Source of the DNA: an uncultured Alistipes sp.
GTDB taxonomy: Bacteria; Bacteroidota; Bacteroidia; Bacteroidales; Rikenellaceae
Assembly (NCBI GenBank): GCA_944321205.1
Contig: CALUKK010000151.1
Location: 1-40,674 of the forward strand
Direction of reading: 5' to 3'
Length of the DNA stretch: 40,674 nucleotides
Both the position numbers and the translations under genes were made by a program. How positions within the stretch are numbered: the stretch's first letter is position 1; every line of letters starts with the position of its first letter. Below are positions 1-10,100 of the stretch, piece after piece. The notes under the pieces are model-generated. The model worked only from the letters and a program-made list of their open reading frames with translations, did no database searches and had not been told where the DNA came from.

Positions 1-541
1 CCTGAGTCACGATCCAGATCGTTCCCCGGGCATCCTTGAAGATCGTCCGGACAAAATTGCTCTCGCTTCGCTCCGTACGAATGTCGTATGCCCTCAGACT
101 GTCATGGCTTGCGTCCCACCGGAACACCTTGTCCCGGGCGCCCATCCACAGATTCCCCGAATCGTCGTATCGCATACAAAGAATGTGGATCCCCGGCCGG
201 TCGAACGCCGTAAACTCCTCCGTCCGCGGATCGAACAGATAGAGCGTCCGGGTACTGGCAACCCAGATCCGCACGGAATCCGCATGCAGACAAAGCCGCT
301 CGATATTGAGCACGTTGCTCTCCTGTTCCGCCCGATAGTTGATGAAACTGTTCCCGTTGAACTTGTTCAGACCGTCCTTCGTGGCAAACCACATGTAGCC
401 CTTCGAATCCTGAACAATGTCCAGAACACTGTTCTCGGACAGGCCCGTCGTCACATCATACCTCCGGTAGGTCCCGGAGGAATACAGCGACTGCGTCCAG
501 ACAAGAGCCAGAACAAACAGATATTGTCGAAGTCCGTACAT
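1..541 (-). CDS. Hybrid two-component system sensor/regulator, N-terminal part (cut by left edge)
   Basis: The visible 180 residues are a short hydrophobic leader (about residues 6-20) and the first blades of a periplasmic two-component regulator propeller. The blade signature appears as GLSENSVLDIVQDSKGYMWF, followed by FATKDGLNKFNG-like residues, and further blades follow with NLWMGARD and TIWIVTQ at the edge. In Bacteroidetes such proteins continue into a Y_Y_Y domain, a membrane helix, a histidine kinase, a receiver and an AraC-type DNA-binding domain, all in one chain; these parts lie outside the window. They sense an oligosaccharide in the periplasm and activate the adjoining polysaccharide locus. 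The gene follows the susC operon on the same strand but has its own promoter at 568-598, 20-30 bp upstream of the ATG at 541. A homologue lacking kinase domains cannot be excluded from this fragment. Confidence 0.9.
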   Translation of the reverse strand, partial: MYGLRQYLFVLALVWTQSLYSSGTYRRYDVTTGLSENSVLDIVQDSKGYMWFATKDGLNKFNGNSFINYRAEQESNVLNIERLCLHADSVRIWVASTRTLYLFDPRTEEFTAFDRPGIHILCMRYDDSGNLWMGARDKVFRWDASHDSLRAYDIRTERSESNFVRTIFKDARGTIWIVTQ

Positions 542-567
542 CTCCCCTGATTTGATGATTCCCTTCA

Positions 568-598
568 CAAAGATACAGGAGAGCGACCTCTTTGTCAA
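568..598 (-). promoter_or_regulatory. Bacteroidetes-type promoter of the hybrid sensor gene
   Basis: On the minus strand TTG (598-596) is followed after exactly 20 bp by TATCTTTG (575-568), matching the Bacteroidetes TTG / TAnnTTTG promoter. The expected start of transcription is near 562, about 20 bases before the ATG at 541. Confidence 0.75.
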
Positions 599-620
599 CA
601 AATGCATGTCGCTCTCCTGT
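575..620. repeat. Perfect 13-bp inverted repeat overlapping the sensor-gene promoter
   Basis: ACAGGAGAGCGAC at 575-587 is repeated as its exact reverse complement at 608-620, with a 20-bp spacer holding the -33 element. The right arm lies upstream of the -33 and the left arm sits between the -33 and -7 elements, touching the latter. There is no T-run, so it fits an operator or an mRNA stem better than a simple terminator. Confidence 0.7.
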
Positions 621-662
621 CTTCTTCCTGAGAAGCGGGCCTTGAACCCTCTCCTCCCCTAC

Positions 663-689
663 GCAAGCCGGATTTACAACCGGCATTGC
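663..689 (-). terminator. Weak hairpin after the last gene of the susC operon
   Basis: GCAAGCCGG (663-671) can pair with CCGGCATTGC (680-689) with one bulged base and an 8-base loop, directly downstream of the stop codon at 696. It lacks a T-run, so it may be a 3' end-stabilising stem rather than a terminator. Confidence 0.35.
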
Positions 690-695
690 GGATAC

Positions 696-2783
696 CTAAC
701 GGTTCCCTTCATCCTGCATGCAGCGTACCGAGCAGGCATTGGCCCGATCTCCAAGCTGAGCCTCCATCTGTTCGTTGTTCAGCGTGCTCCCGGCCACAAC
801 CTGGGCATTGTCGGGATCCTGACCCACTCCCTTCAGATACAGACAGTAGGCCTTCGCACTGCTCTTCACAGGACTGTTCGCCCAATAGAAACCTCCGACA
901 TCCGTACAGGTGAGCGTCCGCGCATTGCCGCTGTTCGATTTGGCGATCGACCCGAACCACTCGCCAGCACACGGCCAAATGGCCTTCTTGCCCGACGCAT
1001 ACTCGTAGATGTATCTGTAACAGGTCAGCGTCTTGCCGCCGCTGCTCGTCTCGTACGTATCCTGGTAGGCATTCTCCGAAACCTCCTGGAGAATCGCGGG
1101 TGTCACCACCCGCCAGCCCTTCGGACACGGATCGTAAATCGACTTCTGACCTCCGTCCTCTGAGTCCGGATCCGGATTCCCCCACAGGTCATCCTTGCGG
1201 TCCTTCTCCGTAGCACCGCTCCAGTACCAGTCGCCGAAGGCCGTCTCAAGACCCTCCGTGTCGAAACGTATCAACGGGTTCTCGTTGCTCGTACGGATCG
1301 TTCCGTCTGACTTCTGCACAAATCCTCCCTGTCGGGTGCTGTTCGACCACGGCATGAACGTATAGCGCCCCCACTGAATGTAGATTCCGTTACAGCTGAA
1401 GCGGCTCAACTGATTCAACGCTCCGAGGTTCCGGTCCATGACCGCACCGTTCTTGTACTGGTCGACATTCCAGGCCGGAGAGTACCACACCATGAAACTC
1501 CACAATACAGTCGTCTGATCGTCTCCGTAGATCGCAACCTGTCCGACTCCTCCCAAGGCGGAGTTCTCCTTGATGACGTTCACCGTCACCTCATAGTCCG
1601 GACTGTTGACGGGGATGTAATCCGTCGTCGAGCCGCCGCACGTCACGAACTGCTTCGTGGGACTCTGGTCCAGATTCCAGATCACCTTGGCATATTTGGG
1701 CTCCGAAACCTCCGAAAAATCACCTCGGGCCTTGACACTGAACACCTCGTCGGCGTCAAAGGTACTCATGATACAGTTCGCCTCGCCATAGGCATAGCCG
1801 CCCACAAGCAGACGCGTCTCGACCGGCTCATACCACGCGCAGGAGTTGTCCGACAACTTCAGATCCGCAATGTCGATGACATGCATCTTCCCCGCCTCGA
1901 GGGCCTTGCCCTCCTTCTTCACGGGTATGGAAACCGCCGTAGTCCCGCCGTTTGCGTCCTGCGTCTCCATCGCCACGACCACATAGATCTCCTTGCCCGC
2001 CAAATCGGCCGGTAGCGCCGCAAGGTAGAACGACTGCGGCGTCGTGCTCAGCGTTACACCCTCGGGGCAGACCTTGACCGAAGAGTTCACCATATCCGCC
2101 GATGCCGTGACCGCACCACTCCTCAGATTGACCGAATAGCGGCCCGAAAGCGCCGTTCCGCCATCCTTGTCCGAAACGGTGATGCTCTTGAGCGTATAAC
2201 CCGCGTATTCGGAGGACGAAACATTCACCTTGATGTAGGCCAGAGCGTGCTTCAGCGTAAACGATACCGGCTCATCCGCATCGGAGGTCTCGGCCGTGGC
2301 GTAGGCCAGTCCGTATTTCGTCACCTCGGATGATACATTCGCCGCGGACTGCTCCTGCGTCATCTCGACGTTCCCCTCAAGTACGGGATCCCCGCCCTCC
2401 GCAAAGGTCGACATCATGTTGTAGGGATAGTAGATGCAGATCTCGGTAGACCCGCTCGACGCAAGCGTGATCGGATCGCTGATCGTAAAGCGTCCCGTAC
2501 GCTCGCCGGCTCCCTCGGCCAGGGTTGCCGCAATGTTGTCGATCTGCGCACCGTCCGTAACCGAATAGAGTCCCAGCTGGTCCCCGGCACTCCACAGGAG
2601 CGGATAGCTCGTCCCATCCTTCTCCCCAATGGAGATGCGGGTCCCCTGTCCGGTGCCGCCGATCAGGGTTAGGGACGACCCCTGCGGACCCTGTGCCGTC
2701 CCGCGCTCCTCAAGATCCGTAACCGTGCATCCCGATGCCATCAGAAGCACCAGGCCGTATTTCATCAATATCTGCGTTTTCAT
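696..2783 (-). CDS. Fimbrillin-like (Mfa/FimB-type) lipoprotein with C-terminal FISUMP domain
   Basis: This 695-residue protein begins with a lipoprotein signal (Cys19 in LMASGC) and should be tethered to the outer membrane, probably facing out. Residues about 35-310 resemble the fimbrillin-like Mfa family: a Ser/Thr-rich beta domain with a WSAGDQLGLYS motif near 64-74 and a FTLKHALAYIKV motif near 175-186. Residues about 440-692 match the Fibrobacter major paralogous (FISUMP) domain: VMDRNLGAL (448-456), YIQWGRYTFMPW, YDPCPKGWRV (550-559) and a terminal SVRC motif. It is the last gene of the susC operon, 12 bp after the preceding lipoprotein gene. Its position is where surface glycan-binding proteins usually sit, so I infer a binding or adhesive role at the cell surface. 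No catalytic motif is seen. Confidence 0.8.
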   Translation of the reverse strand: MKTQILMKYGLVLLMASGCTVTDLEERGTAQGPQGSSLTLIGGTGQGTRISIGEKDGTSYPLLWSAGDQLGLYSVTDGAQIDNIAATLAEGAGERTGRFTISDPITLASSGSTEICIYYPYNMMSTFAEGGDPVLEGNVEMTQEQSAANVSSEVTKYGLAYATAETSDADEPVSFTLKHALAYIKVNVSSSEYAGYTLKSITVSDKDGGTALSGRYSVNLRSGAVTASADMVNSSVKVCPEGVTLSTTPQSFYLAALPADLAGKEIYVVVAMETQDANGGTTAVSIPVKKEGKALEAGKMHVIDIADLKLSDNSCAWYEPVETRLLVGGYAYGEANCIMSTFDADEVFSVKARGDFSEVSEPKYAKVIWNLDQSPTKQFVTCGGSTTDYIPVNSPDYEVTVNVIKENSALGGVGQVAIYGDDQTTVLWSFMVWYSPAWNVDQYKNGAVMDRNLGALNQLSRFSCNGIYIQWGRYTFMPWSNSTRQGGFVQKSDGTIRTSNENPLIRFDTEGLETAFGDWYWSGATEKDRKDDLWGNPDPDSEDGGQKSIYDPCPKGWRVVTPAILQEVSENAYQDTYETSSGGKTLTCYRYIYEYASGKKAIWPCAGEWFGSIAKSNSGNARTLTCTDVGGFYWANSPVKSSAKAYCLYLKGVGQDPDNAQVVAGSTLNNEQMEAQLGDRANACSVRCMQDEGNR

Positions 2784-2795
2784 AATTTTCCCGTT

Positions 2796-3263
2796 TTACC
2801 ATGTTACCTCGCCCAGATCTCCGGCATTGCCCGCTTCACTCCACGCCTCCTCCTTGCCCACGGCCGTCCATATCTCATAATCCGAACACGTCGCCGAACC
2901 GTTCCCGTCCAGCGCGATCACCGCCGTGATGAACTGTGTCCCGTTCTTCAGATCCTCAAGCTTCACACTGTAGGGAAGCGTGATATCCTTGCCATTCTCC
3001 CGAACATACTTCACCAACTGAATCTCGTTCTCATAGTCGAACTGAACATCCGACAACAGCAGATTCTCGACCAGCTTGCCCCGGGTCGAACTGCCGCTTG
3101 TCATCGATACCCGGATCGTGGCGCAATTCTCCTCGATATCCGAAACCTCGACCTGAATGGCCGATACGGTTGCCGAGTCGCCGTCACCCGATGCCGAATC
3201 CGATTTGTCGCACCCCACCGCACACAGCAGGGGTAGCAACATCAGAAAAGAAATACGTTTCAT
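2796..3263 (-). CDS. Small lipoprotein of the polysaccharide locus, unknown function
   Basis: A 155-residue protein with a clear lipoprotein signal peptide ending in AVGC (Cys18), followed by a Ser/Asp/Gly-rich linker (residues 19-32). The mature part looks like a single beta-sandwich of fibronectin type III style: alternating hydrophobic strands such as SAIQVEVSDIEENCATIRVS and a late YEIWTAVGK. I do not recognise the family. The gene lies 46 bp after the lyase gene and 12 bp before the fimbrillin/FISUMP gene, so it is almost certainly co-transcribed. Small surface lipoproteins in this position of polysaccharide loci often bind glycans, which is the only functional hint. It could equally be a docking or stability partner of the following protein. 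Confidence 0.75.
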   Translation of the reverse strand: MKRISFLMLLPLLCAVGCDKSDSASGDGDSATVSAIQVEVSDIEENCATIRVSMTSGSSTRGKLVENLLLSDVQFDYENEIQLVKYVRENGKDITLPYSVKLEDLKNGTQFITAVIALDGNGSATCSDYEIWTAVGKEEAWSEAGNAGDLGEVTW

Positions 3264-3309
3264 AACTGTTGATTTTAGATGGTTATTTTAGGTGTCTCGA
3301 TTCCTCCTC

Positions 3310-5265
3310 TCACGGCTCCGGAGAGAGCGTAACCCGGAATATCGCACTCCGTCCCTTCGTCACGGTCCCCTCGAATCCTACCAGATAGCTCCCCGGATTC
3401 GCCGCGTCGTACGCCGTCAGTGGCGTACTGTAATCCGCGGGATCCGACGACCACTCCTTGTAGCGTACGGTCGTGCCCGTGGCGATCGTCTTCAGATACA
3501 GGGTCTTGCCGTTCTTCGTCAAGGTGATCCCGTTCGAGGTGAAGGTGGGCTCACCCTCCGTCACCATCGTCCAGCGAACCGTCGCATCCTTATCATCCCG
3601 CGCCGTAACCTCGTCCGTTATCTTGAGATTCGTCTCGTTCTCCAGCTTAACGGTCCGCATCACCGAGGCCGCCTCGCTCTCGAATACGGGTGTCAGATCC
3701 ATCTTCGCTCCCAGGGCATCCCCTTCGGTGTACTCCTCCACGATCGTACCCTTCCCCGTCACAAGATGGTCCGCACCGTTGATCGTCAACGTGCTGTGCT
3801 GCTTGTTGTTCATCCGGAAAACCATCCACCGGTACGACCCGTCGTCCATCGTCCAGAAACTCCCGCCCAGCCCGATAATCGCATTCTCGACCGACTGGTA
3901 ACTCTGCCGCTCGTAGTCCATCGACCACCTCACACCGTCGGACTCATAATAGAACTCGCCCGTATCCATGTGAGAATGGCTGCTCTGGGCGTAGCCACCC
4001 TTGAATCCCACGTATTTGTCACTCTCGCTCAGGCTCCAGTCCGTGTGAATGAGTACCACGGGGACCGCACCATGCCCGCTGTAATACTGCTGCGCAGGAG
4101 GGGATATCCGATCCAGATCCATTCGATAGGCATAGGCCATCAGCATGGGAAGAAAACGGCCTTCGTTGTTCCCCTGACCGTAGCCGCCCGCATCCAGAAA
4201 CTCCAACTCCCGGTAGAGCAGCGACGGATTGTTGAATTTCCACGCAAGGTACCACATCGCATACTCCGGATTCTCGGCCTGAAGATTGTCGCTGTAACAG
4301 AAGTTCCGGTGCGTCGCCGTATAGCAGAAAAGCCGGTATTCGCCCGTCTTGTCGAACCCTTCGGTGCGCGAAATCCCGAAATCGGTCCCCACCGTCGACT
4401 CCAGCGCCCCAAGCATCAGAGCTTCGTAATTCGTGCCGTAACCCCAGTAACCCGGACCCTCCGGATAGTTCCCGTCCGGACTGTACAGCGCCGCCATCAC
4501 CGTCGGATTCGACTCCAGCGCCTTGTCGATGATATCCTGGGCCTGCTCCCGACAGGTCTCGTAGATGGCCAGTGCCCCGGCTACCAGACCGCCGTTGCAG
4601 ACCTGGTTCCAGTTGCTGTTCGCCGTATAGAAGTTCAGATTCCAGACCCGGTTCTGCGCCGGAGTGAATGCATAGTCCTGCAACGCCTTTTCGCACAACG
4701 TTTTCGTCTCCGAATCCAACTCCGGATAGAGCCAGTCGTAACCGAGCGCCACCCCTGCAGCCATCTCCCCGACATCAAGGAAATGCTTCCGCGCATTCCA
4801 GCTCTCGAACGAACAGACGTCCGTGAGATCCTTGACCGCATGATCCAGGTACTTCTGCTCGCCCGTATAACGGTAGGCGTAGGCACATGTGAAAATGCGG
4901 ACAAAGGCATTCTTCGAAACCGTCAGAATCCGCTTGTTGCTCGCATCCAGCGTGAAGGTCAGCTCCGCGGTCGAAAGCCCCATCAGATTGGCCAGGGACA
5001 TGACCTCCGCATGCAGCTTGGCCAGATACCCGTCCGGCCGGGCCTCAACGGCGGCCTTCATGGCGGCAAACTCCTCCTCGTCAAGGAACAACCGCGGGTG
5101 ATTCTCCGCCGTAAGCCCGCTGTAATCCGCCTCGGGAACCGGTTCCTCCGTCGGAGGTGTATTCGGTTCGGGATCCGGAACCGGATCCTGCTCCGCCGAG
5201 GAACAGGCCGTCAATGTCGCAAAGACCAGAAAAAAGGTCTGTAAAATAAATTTGTGCATCTTCAT
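3310..5265 (-). CDS. Heparinase II/III-family polysaccharide lyase, lipoprotein
   Basis: This 651-residue protein carries a lipoprotein signal (Cys21 in LTAC) and a Pro/Glu-rich tether to about residue 47. An alpha-barrel domain (about 55-390) contains NSNWNQVCNGG (216-226) and GPGYWGYGTNY (270-280), the regions that supply Asn and Tyr in alpha-toroid lyases. A beta-sandwich heparinase II/III-like domain follows, beginning near 415 with the hallmark SSHSHMDTGEF (428-438), which contains His430, His432 and Asp434. Such enzymes beta-eliminate next to uronic acids in heparin, alginate, chondroitin-like or bacterial polymers, and the exact substrate cannot be read from sequence. It lies 19 bp after susD in the same operon. 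The lipid anchor and the acidic residues after Cys21 suggest surface display. The family is firm; the substrate is open. Confidence 0.88.
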   Translation of the reverse strand: MKMHKFILQTFFLVFATLTACSSAEQDPVPDPEPNTPPTEEPVPEADYSGLTAENHPRLFLDEEEFAAMKAAVEARPDGYLAKLHAEVMSLANLMGLSTAELTFTLDASNKRILTVSKNAFVRIFTCAYAYRYTGEQKYLDHAVKDLTDVCSFESWNARKHFLDVGEMAAGVALGYDWLYPELDSETKTLCEKALQDYAFTPAQNRVWNLNFYTANSNWNQVCNGGLVAGALAIYETCREQAQDIIDKALESNPTVMAALYSPDGNYPEGPGYWGYGTNYEALMLGALESTVGTDFGISRTEGFDKTGEYRLFCYTATHRNFCYSDNLQAENPEYAMWYLAWKFNNPSLLYRELEFLDAGGYGQGNNEGRFLPMLMAYAYRMDLDRISPPAQQYYSGHGAVPVVLIHTDWSLSESDKYVGFKGGYAQSSHSHMDTGEFYYESDGVRWSMDYERQSYQSVENAIIGLGGSFWTMDDGSYRWMVFRMNNKQHSTLTINGADHLVTGKGTIVEEYTEGDALGAKMDLTPVFESEAASVMRTVKLENETNLKITDEVTARDDKDATVRWTMVTEGEPTFTSNGITLTKNGKTLYLKTIATGTTVRYKEWSSDPADYSTPLTAYDAANPGSYLVGFEGTVTKGRSAIFRVTLSPEP

Positions 5266-5284
5266 ATCGTTTCGGTTTTTGATA

Positions 5285-7141
5285 TCAATAGGCCCATCCT
5301 GGACGCCGGGTCAGATTGCTGTTCTTCTGGATCTCGGCCAAAGGCGCCGACCACGGCCACATGCATTCGTCGTAGTACCACACCAGCTCGTCGAAACTTC
5401 CCCACCACGACGTCCCTCCGTATTGATCCTGTCCGTGGAACTTGACCGCCTTGTAGGTTCCCCAGCGGATCTCGTCGAAAAAGTCGATCCCCTCCAGGCA
5501 CATCTCAACTCGCCGCTCGTAACGGATCTGTTCCATGAGCGCCTGCGCGTCCGTGGTCGTATAGGGCGTCGTAAAGCCCGCTCGGCTCCGAACCTTCTGT
5601 ACGATGGCAAGGGCCTCCGGCAACCGATTGACCTTCACCAGCGCCTCCGCACGCTGCAAGGCCACATCCGTATAGCGGATCAACGGCCAGTCCGCATGAC
5701 AGAACGATCGGCTCTGGATCCGGCCCATCTCATGCTCGCAATACTTCAGATAGAGGCAGAAACCCGAAAAATCATTGTTCCGACGAATATCCCCTCCATC
5801 GTCGTTGCTCCGGTAGAAGGGCCAGCGAAGCTCCTTGCCAAGCACGTTCCGATCCGGAGATACCGCCCCGGAGACATAACAGGTCGTCGGCTCGTAGGGA
5901 ACAATCGCGATCTGCTTCATCCGCGGATCCCGATTCGCATAGGCCTGGCGAATCCGGACCTCGTTGCCTTCATTCAGATAATACTGCTCGAAGGTCGCCG
6001 AGCCGATCCGATCCTTGATCTCCTGACGCTGTGCCAGAAATCGATCGTCCGTCTCGATGCCGTCCCGCAGAAAGAAAACCTCCCGCTGATGCGGTTGCAG
6101 ACGATCCCAGTCCTCCAGCCCCGGAACCTCCGACCATACGAAATCCGTCCCGTCGGCATTCTCGAACGAATCGATGAACTCCGTCGACGGCTTGAGCGTG
6201 CTCCAACCCGTATAGCAATCCCAGTTCCCCGTGTAATACTGGAAATTGTCGCTGAAACCCGCCGCCTCGCTGAACTGAATCGTGAAGATCATTTCGGGAC
6301 TCGTCTCGTTCTCAAACTTGAAAATATCCCCGTACGAACCCTCGAAAAACGTGTAACCGCACTTCTCCACCTCCTCGAAATCCGCTATGGCCTGCGCATA
6401 GTAGCCCGCAGCATCCCCTCCCGTGGCCGGGACATTCTGCAACGTGCCCTCGCTGGCCGCAGCCATCCACATGTTGGCCATACCCCGTAAGGCGTATGCC
6501 GCACCCTTCGAGGGGCGCCCGCTCCGCTTGTTTGGAAAATCCTCCGTATCGATACAGAACGTCAGATCATCGAAAACAACCTGCCACACCGCATCCGCCG
6601 TAGACTGCCCCCTCGTACACTCTTCGTTGGAGACCGGTTCCAGATAGATCGGAACCCCCCAGTACAGCGTGTTGAGACGCATGTAGGCCCACGCCCGCAA
6701 AAAACGGGCTTCCGCCTGGTAACTGTTGTATTTCGACTCCGGAAGTCCGGCCTTGTGCAGATTCGCGATGGCATCGTTGCACGAATGGATGATCGTATAG
6801 CAGAACTTCCATTCGTAGGACAACTGAAAATCAGAGGCCTTCTTCGCCGCATCCGACAGCAGCTGGACCTGATGCCCCTGACCGTAATAATCCGTGGCAA
6901 AACCCAGGGCCTCGATCCCCGCCCGGTTGATCCCCGACTCGATCTTGTCGAAATGGGCGTCACTGAGGTCCTTGTTGTAGAAAGCACTGTAAAGGCCGAT
7001 CATGCCCTTGTCCGCAAGAGCCTCTGTCGTCCACATGTTCCCGCTTGCCACCTGGCTGTCCGGTGCCGTGTCGAGCATATCCGTGCATCCCGCACCGCTC
7101 AGAACCGTGAACAGCAGCAGACTGGTTATCTCTCTTTTCAT
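5285..7141 (-). CDS. SusD/RagB-family outer-membrane nutrient-binding lipoprotein
   Basis: A 618-residue SusD-like protein with a lipoprotein signal (Cys19 in LSGAGC). Typical features are MLDTAPDSQ just after the anchor, the TPR-like helical segment with FLRAWAYMRLNTLYWGVPI near 150-170, GMANMWMAAASEG near 225, and the C-terminal SusD block LIRYTDVALQRAEALVKVN and YERRVEMCLEG. It acts on the cell surface as the lid that captures oligosaccharides and passes them to its SusC partner, which is encoded 18 bp upstream. Length (618) is at the large end of the usual 500-650 range. The partner lyases suggest uronic-acid-containing ligands. Family assignment is certain; ligand is inferred from context only. 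Confidence 0.95.
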   Translation of the reverse strand: MKREITSLLLFTVLSGAGCTDMLDTAPDSQVASGNMWTTEALADKGMIGLYSAFYNKDLSDAHFDKIESGINRAGIEALGFATDYYGQGHQVQLLSDAAKKASDFQLSYEWKFCYTIIHSCNDAIANLHKAGLPESKYNSYQAEARFLRAWAYMRLNTLYWGVPIYLEPVSNEECTRGQSTADAVWQVVFDDLTFCIDTEDFPNKRSGRPSKGAAYALRGMANMWMAAASEGTLQNVPATGGDAAGYYAQAIADFEEVEKCGYTFFEGSYGDIFKFENETSPEMIFTIQFSEAAGFSDNFQYYTGNWDCYTGWSTLKPSTEFIDSFENADGTDFVWSEVPGLEDWDRLQPHQREVFFLRDGIETDDRFLAQRQEIKDRIGSATFEQYYLNEGNEVRIRQAYANRDPRMKQIAIVPYEPTTCYVSGAVSPDRNVLGKELRWPFYRSNDDGGDIRRNNDFSGFCLYLKYCEHEMGRIQSRSFCHADWPLIRYTDVALQRAEALVKVNRLPEALAIVQKVRSRAGFTTPYTTTDAQALMEQIRYERRVEMCLEGIDFFDEIRWGTYKAVKFHGQDQYGGTSWWGSFDELVWYYDECMWPWSAPLAEIQKNSNLTRRPGWAY

Positions 7142-7159
7142 AGTCTTGTTTTTCCGTTA

Positions 7160-10100
7160 TTAGAAGGTGATCTGTGCTCCGAAGGCGATCTGACGCATCA
7201 GCGGATAACCTATGGAGGTCCCGATCTCCGGATCCAGACCCGGATAGTCGGTAATGGTAAGCAGATTGTCCGCCGACGCATAGAGACGGAGCTTCTGGAC
7301 AAAGAATTTCCGCGTGATACGCTCCGGCAACGTATAACCGATCTGCAGATTCTTCAACTTCATGTAGTTGCCATTGTATTCGTAGAAATCACTCCGAAGC
7401 GTATTGTCCATGTTCACACCGAACGTCAGACGGGGATAGTGTCCCGACTGGTTCGTCCGCGAATCCGCCGGATCCGCCGGATCGTAGTAATAGTGATCAT
7501 AGGCCACCATCGTCCCTACGCCGCTCCCGTTATTGACCGTGGAGACGTTGTAGCCGCTCGCAATCCAGTTGAGCCTGAACCCGAAGGCCCCAGACCATAC
7601 CATGTTGAAATCAAACCCGTAGACCGAAAAACCCAGATTCAGCCCCACGTTGTATTTCGGAGTCGAGGAGTAACCCGTGAAACTCTGGTCGTTCGTATCC
7701 CCGTAGTTCCCGTCGCCGTTCAGATCCGCATAGATCAGATCCCCGTACCACAGCTGATCCGGTGATACCGAACTCTTGCCGTTGAAGGTATAGCCCGAAT
7801 CCATCATGGCCTGAACCCATTTCATGTCCGACTCCGTGCGGATCATGCCGTCTACGGGTCCCGCCTGGACATCCACATCTCCACCCGTATATCCCCGGCC
7901 GGAACCCCGATAGAGCGAGTAACGGTAGTGCTCCCCAAGGGTATGTCCCTCGCACAAACGGCCCGGGGAACTGCCCCAACTCTCCGATACGTCGTTCAGA
8001 TTGTTCCGATAGCTTCGCGTCCCGTCTCCGTTCTCGATCCAGCCCGTCCGGTGAAGCCCCTTGAACTTCGTTACCCGGTTCTGGTTGTAGGAGAAGTTCC
8101 CTCCGACATAATAGCTGAAGTGTTTGCCGATCCGGCTCCGCCAGTTCAGTGTCAGCTCTATGCCCCGGTTGCGCACCTCCCCGAGATTGGCCGGAACCGC
8201 ACTCACCTGACCCATCGTCAGATAGATCGCCGGCGTATAGAGAATATCGCTCGTATATTTGTGGTACAGGTCCAGTTCGCCCGTGAAGCGATTGTCGAAA
8301 AGCCCGAATTCAACCCCGAAATCCGTGGTCGCCGTCGACTCCCATTGAAGATTGGCATTGCTCAACGCCGAAATATAGAGGCCCGTAACCATCTCACTGT
8401 CGAGAACCGCATTGTTCGTGTCGTAAAGGGCCTGCCAGGCATAGTTCCCGATACCCTGGTTGTTGCCCGTCTTGCCCCACGAAAGGCGAAGCTTGAGCAT
8501 CGTCAACCACTCCGCCTGCGAGGAAAGAAAATCCTCCTTCGTGGCAATCCATCCCGCCGAAAACGAGGGGAATAGTCCATAACGACGATTGCTGCCGAAT
8601 TTGGACGACCCGTCCGCCCGAAGATTGGCCTCGAATATGTATTTGTCCCGGTAGGAATAGTTCAGTCGCCCGAAATAGGAGCGTAGACCCCATTCGGCTT
8701 TCGGCGACGAGGTGATGCCGTAAAGCTCCGAATAGGTCCCCATATCCGTTATCGACCAGTCCGTAGCCCCCTTGCGCGAGGCCCCGAAACCCCGGCTCAT
8801 CGACTCGATGGCCGAATATCCGAACAGAGCCCCGAAGGTGTGATCGCCAAGCGTCTTCCCGTAACGGGCCAGAAGCTCGGCAGACTGCGTATAACCGCGC
8901 GAATAGGTGTTGCTGTTGACCGCATTCGTAAGCGTCGATGTCGTAACTCGCTCATTGCGAACGTAGTCCCATTTTCCATTCTCGATCGTATAGGTGTTCT
9001 TCTCCGAAAAGCGGGGCGAATAGTTCACCGTCGCCTCCAGCGAAAGACCGCTGACGGGAGTCACCGCCGCATAAAAACTTCCCGAACCGCGCCAGGCCAT
9101 ATTGTACCCGTCCGACCCGGACATGTGCTGAAAAATGTTGTTCGCATTCTGAAGTTCCCGGTCACTGGCCGGATGCCCCCAGCGGTTCGGCGTCCCGGGC
9201 CAGATACCCGGCGAAGTCGCCAGATACCGGAAACCCTGCGCGATGTCCGCCAGCCCGTAGTCCTGTTGCAGCACATTGATCCGGGTACCGATCTTGAACC
9301 ATTTCGTTACGTCCGCCTCCAGGTTGACCCGCGCACTGAATTTCCGGTAGCCCGAATCCAGATTGAAGCGGTTCATGACTCCCTCGTTGTCCAGATAGCC
9401 CAGCGACAGGTAGTATTTTATCCCCTGCTTGCCCCCCGTCACCGAAAGATTGTGCTCCTGCGAGTATCCCGTATTGAAGACCTCATCGAACCAGTTCGTA
9501 TTCGGATAGGCCATGTAGTTGGGCATCCCGTATTCGTTGAGCCCGTTCGGGTCGGCCTTCGCGGCCTCCCACTGCTGGATCGTACTCTCCGGAAAGATGA
9601 TCGCCTGACCGACATTCTCGGCTCCCTCGTTGATCAGACGCATGTGCGTGGCATAGTCGCTGACAAACTCCAGCCCGTTGGTATAGGCACGCTGGACTAT
9701 CCCCGAGTAGGAATATGTGATCCGGGGCTTCCCGGCCTCCCCCTGCCGCGTCGTGATAAGAATCACGCCGTTGGCCGCGCGCGTCCCGTAGATCGCCGTC
9801 GAGGACGCATCCTTGAGAATCGAGATGGAGGCGATGTCGCTCGGATTGACGTTGTCCATGCTCCATTCGACCCCGTCCACAAGCACCAACGGAGAATTGG
9901 CCGATCCCGTGATCGAATTGTTGCCCCGAATCCGCAACGTGGCACTCTCCTGTCCCGGCTGTCCCGTCGTCTGCGTGACGTTCAAACCCGCAGACAAACC
10001 CGCCAACGAAGCCGAAGCACTCATTATCGGTCGCCCCGACATCTTGTCTTCGAAGTTGATGGAGGTGACGGAGCCCGTAACGTTGATCTTCTTCTGGGTC

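Noticed and set aside
3292-5244. 650-codon open frame on the plus strand opposite the heparinase-type lyase
   Set aside because: It mirrors the full lyase gene and has an Arg/His/Pro-rich composition without domains. Long antisense frames arise from the third-position GC bias of this genome.
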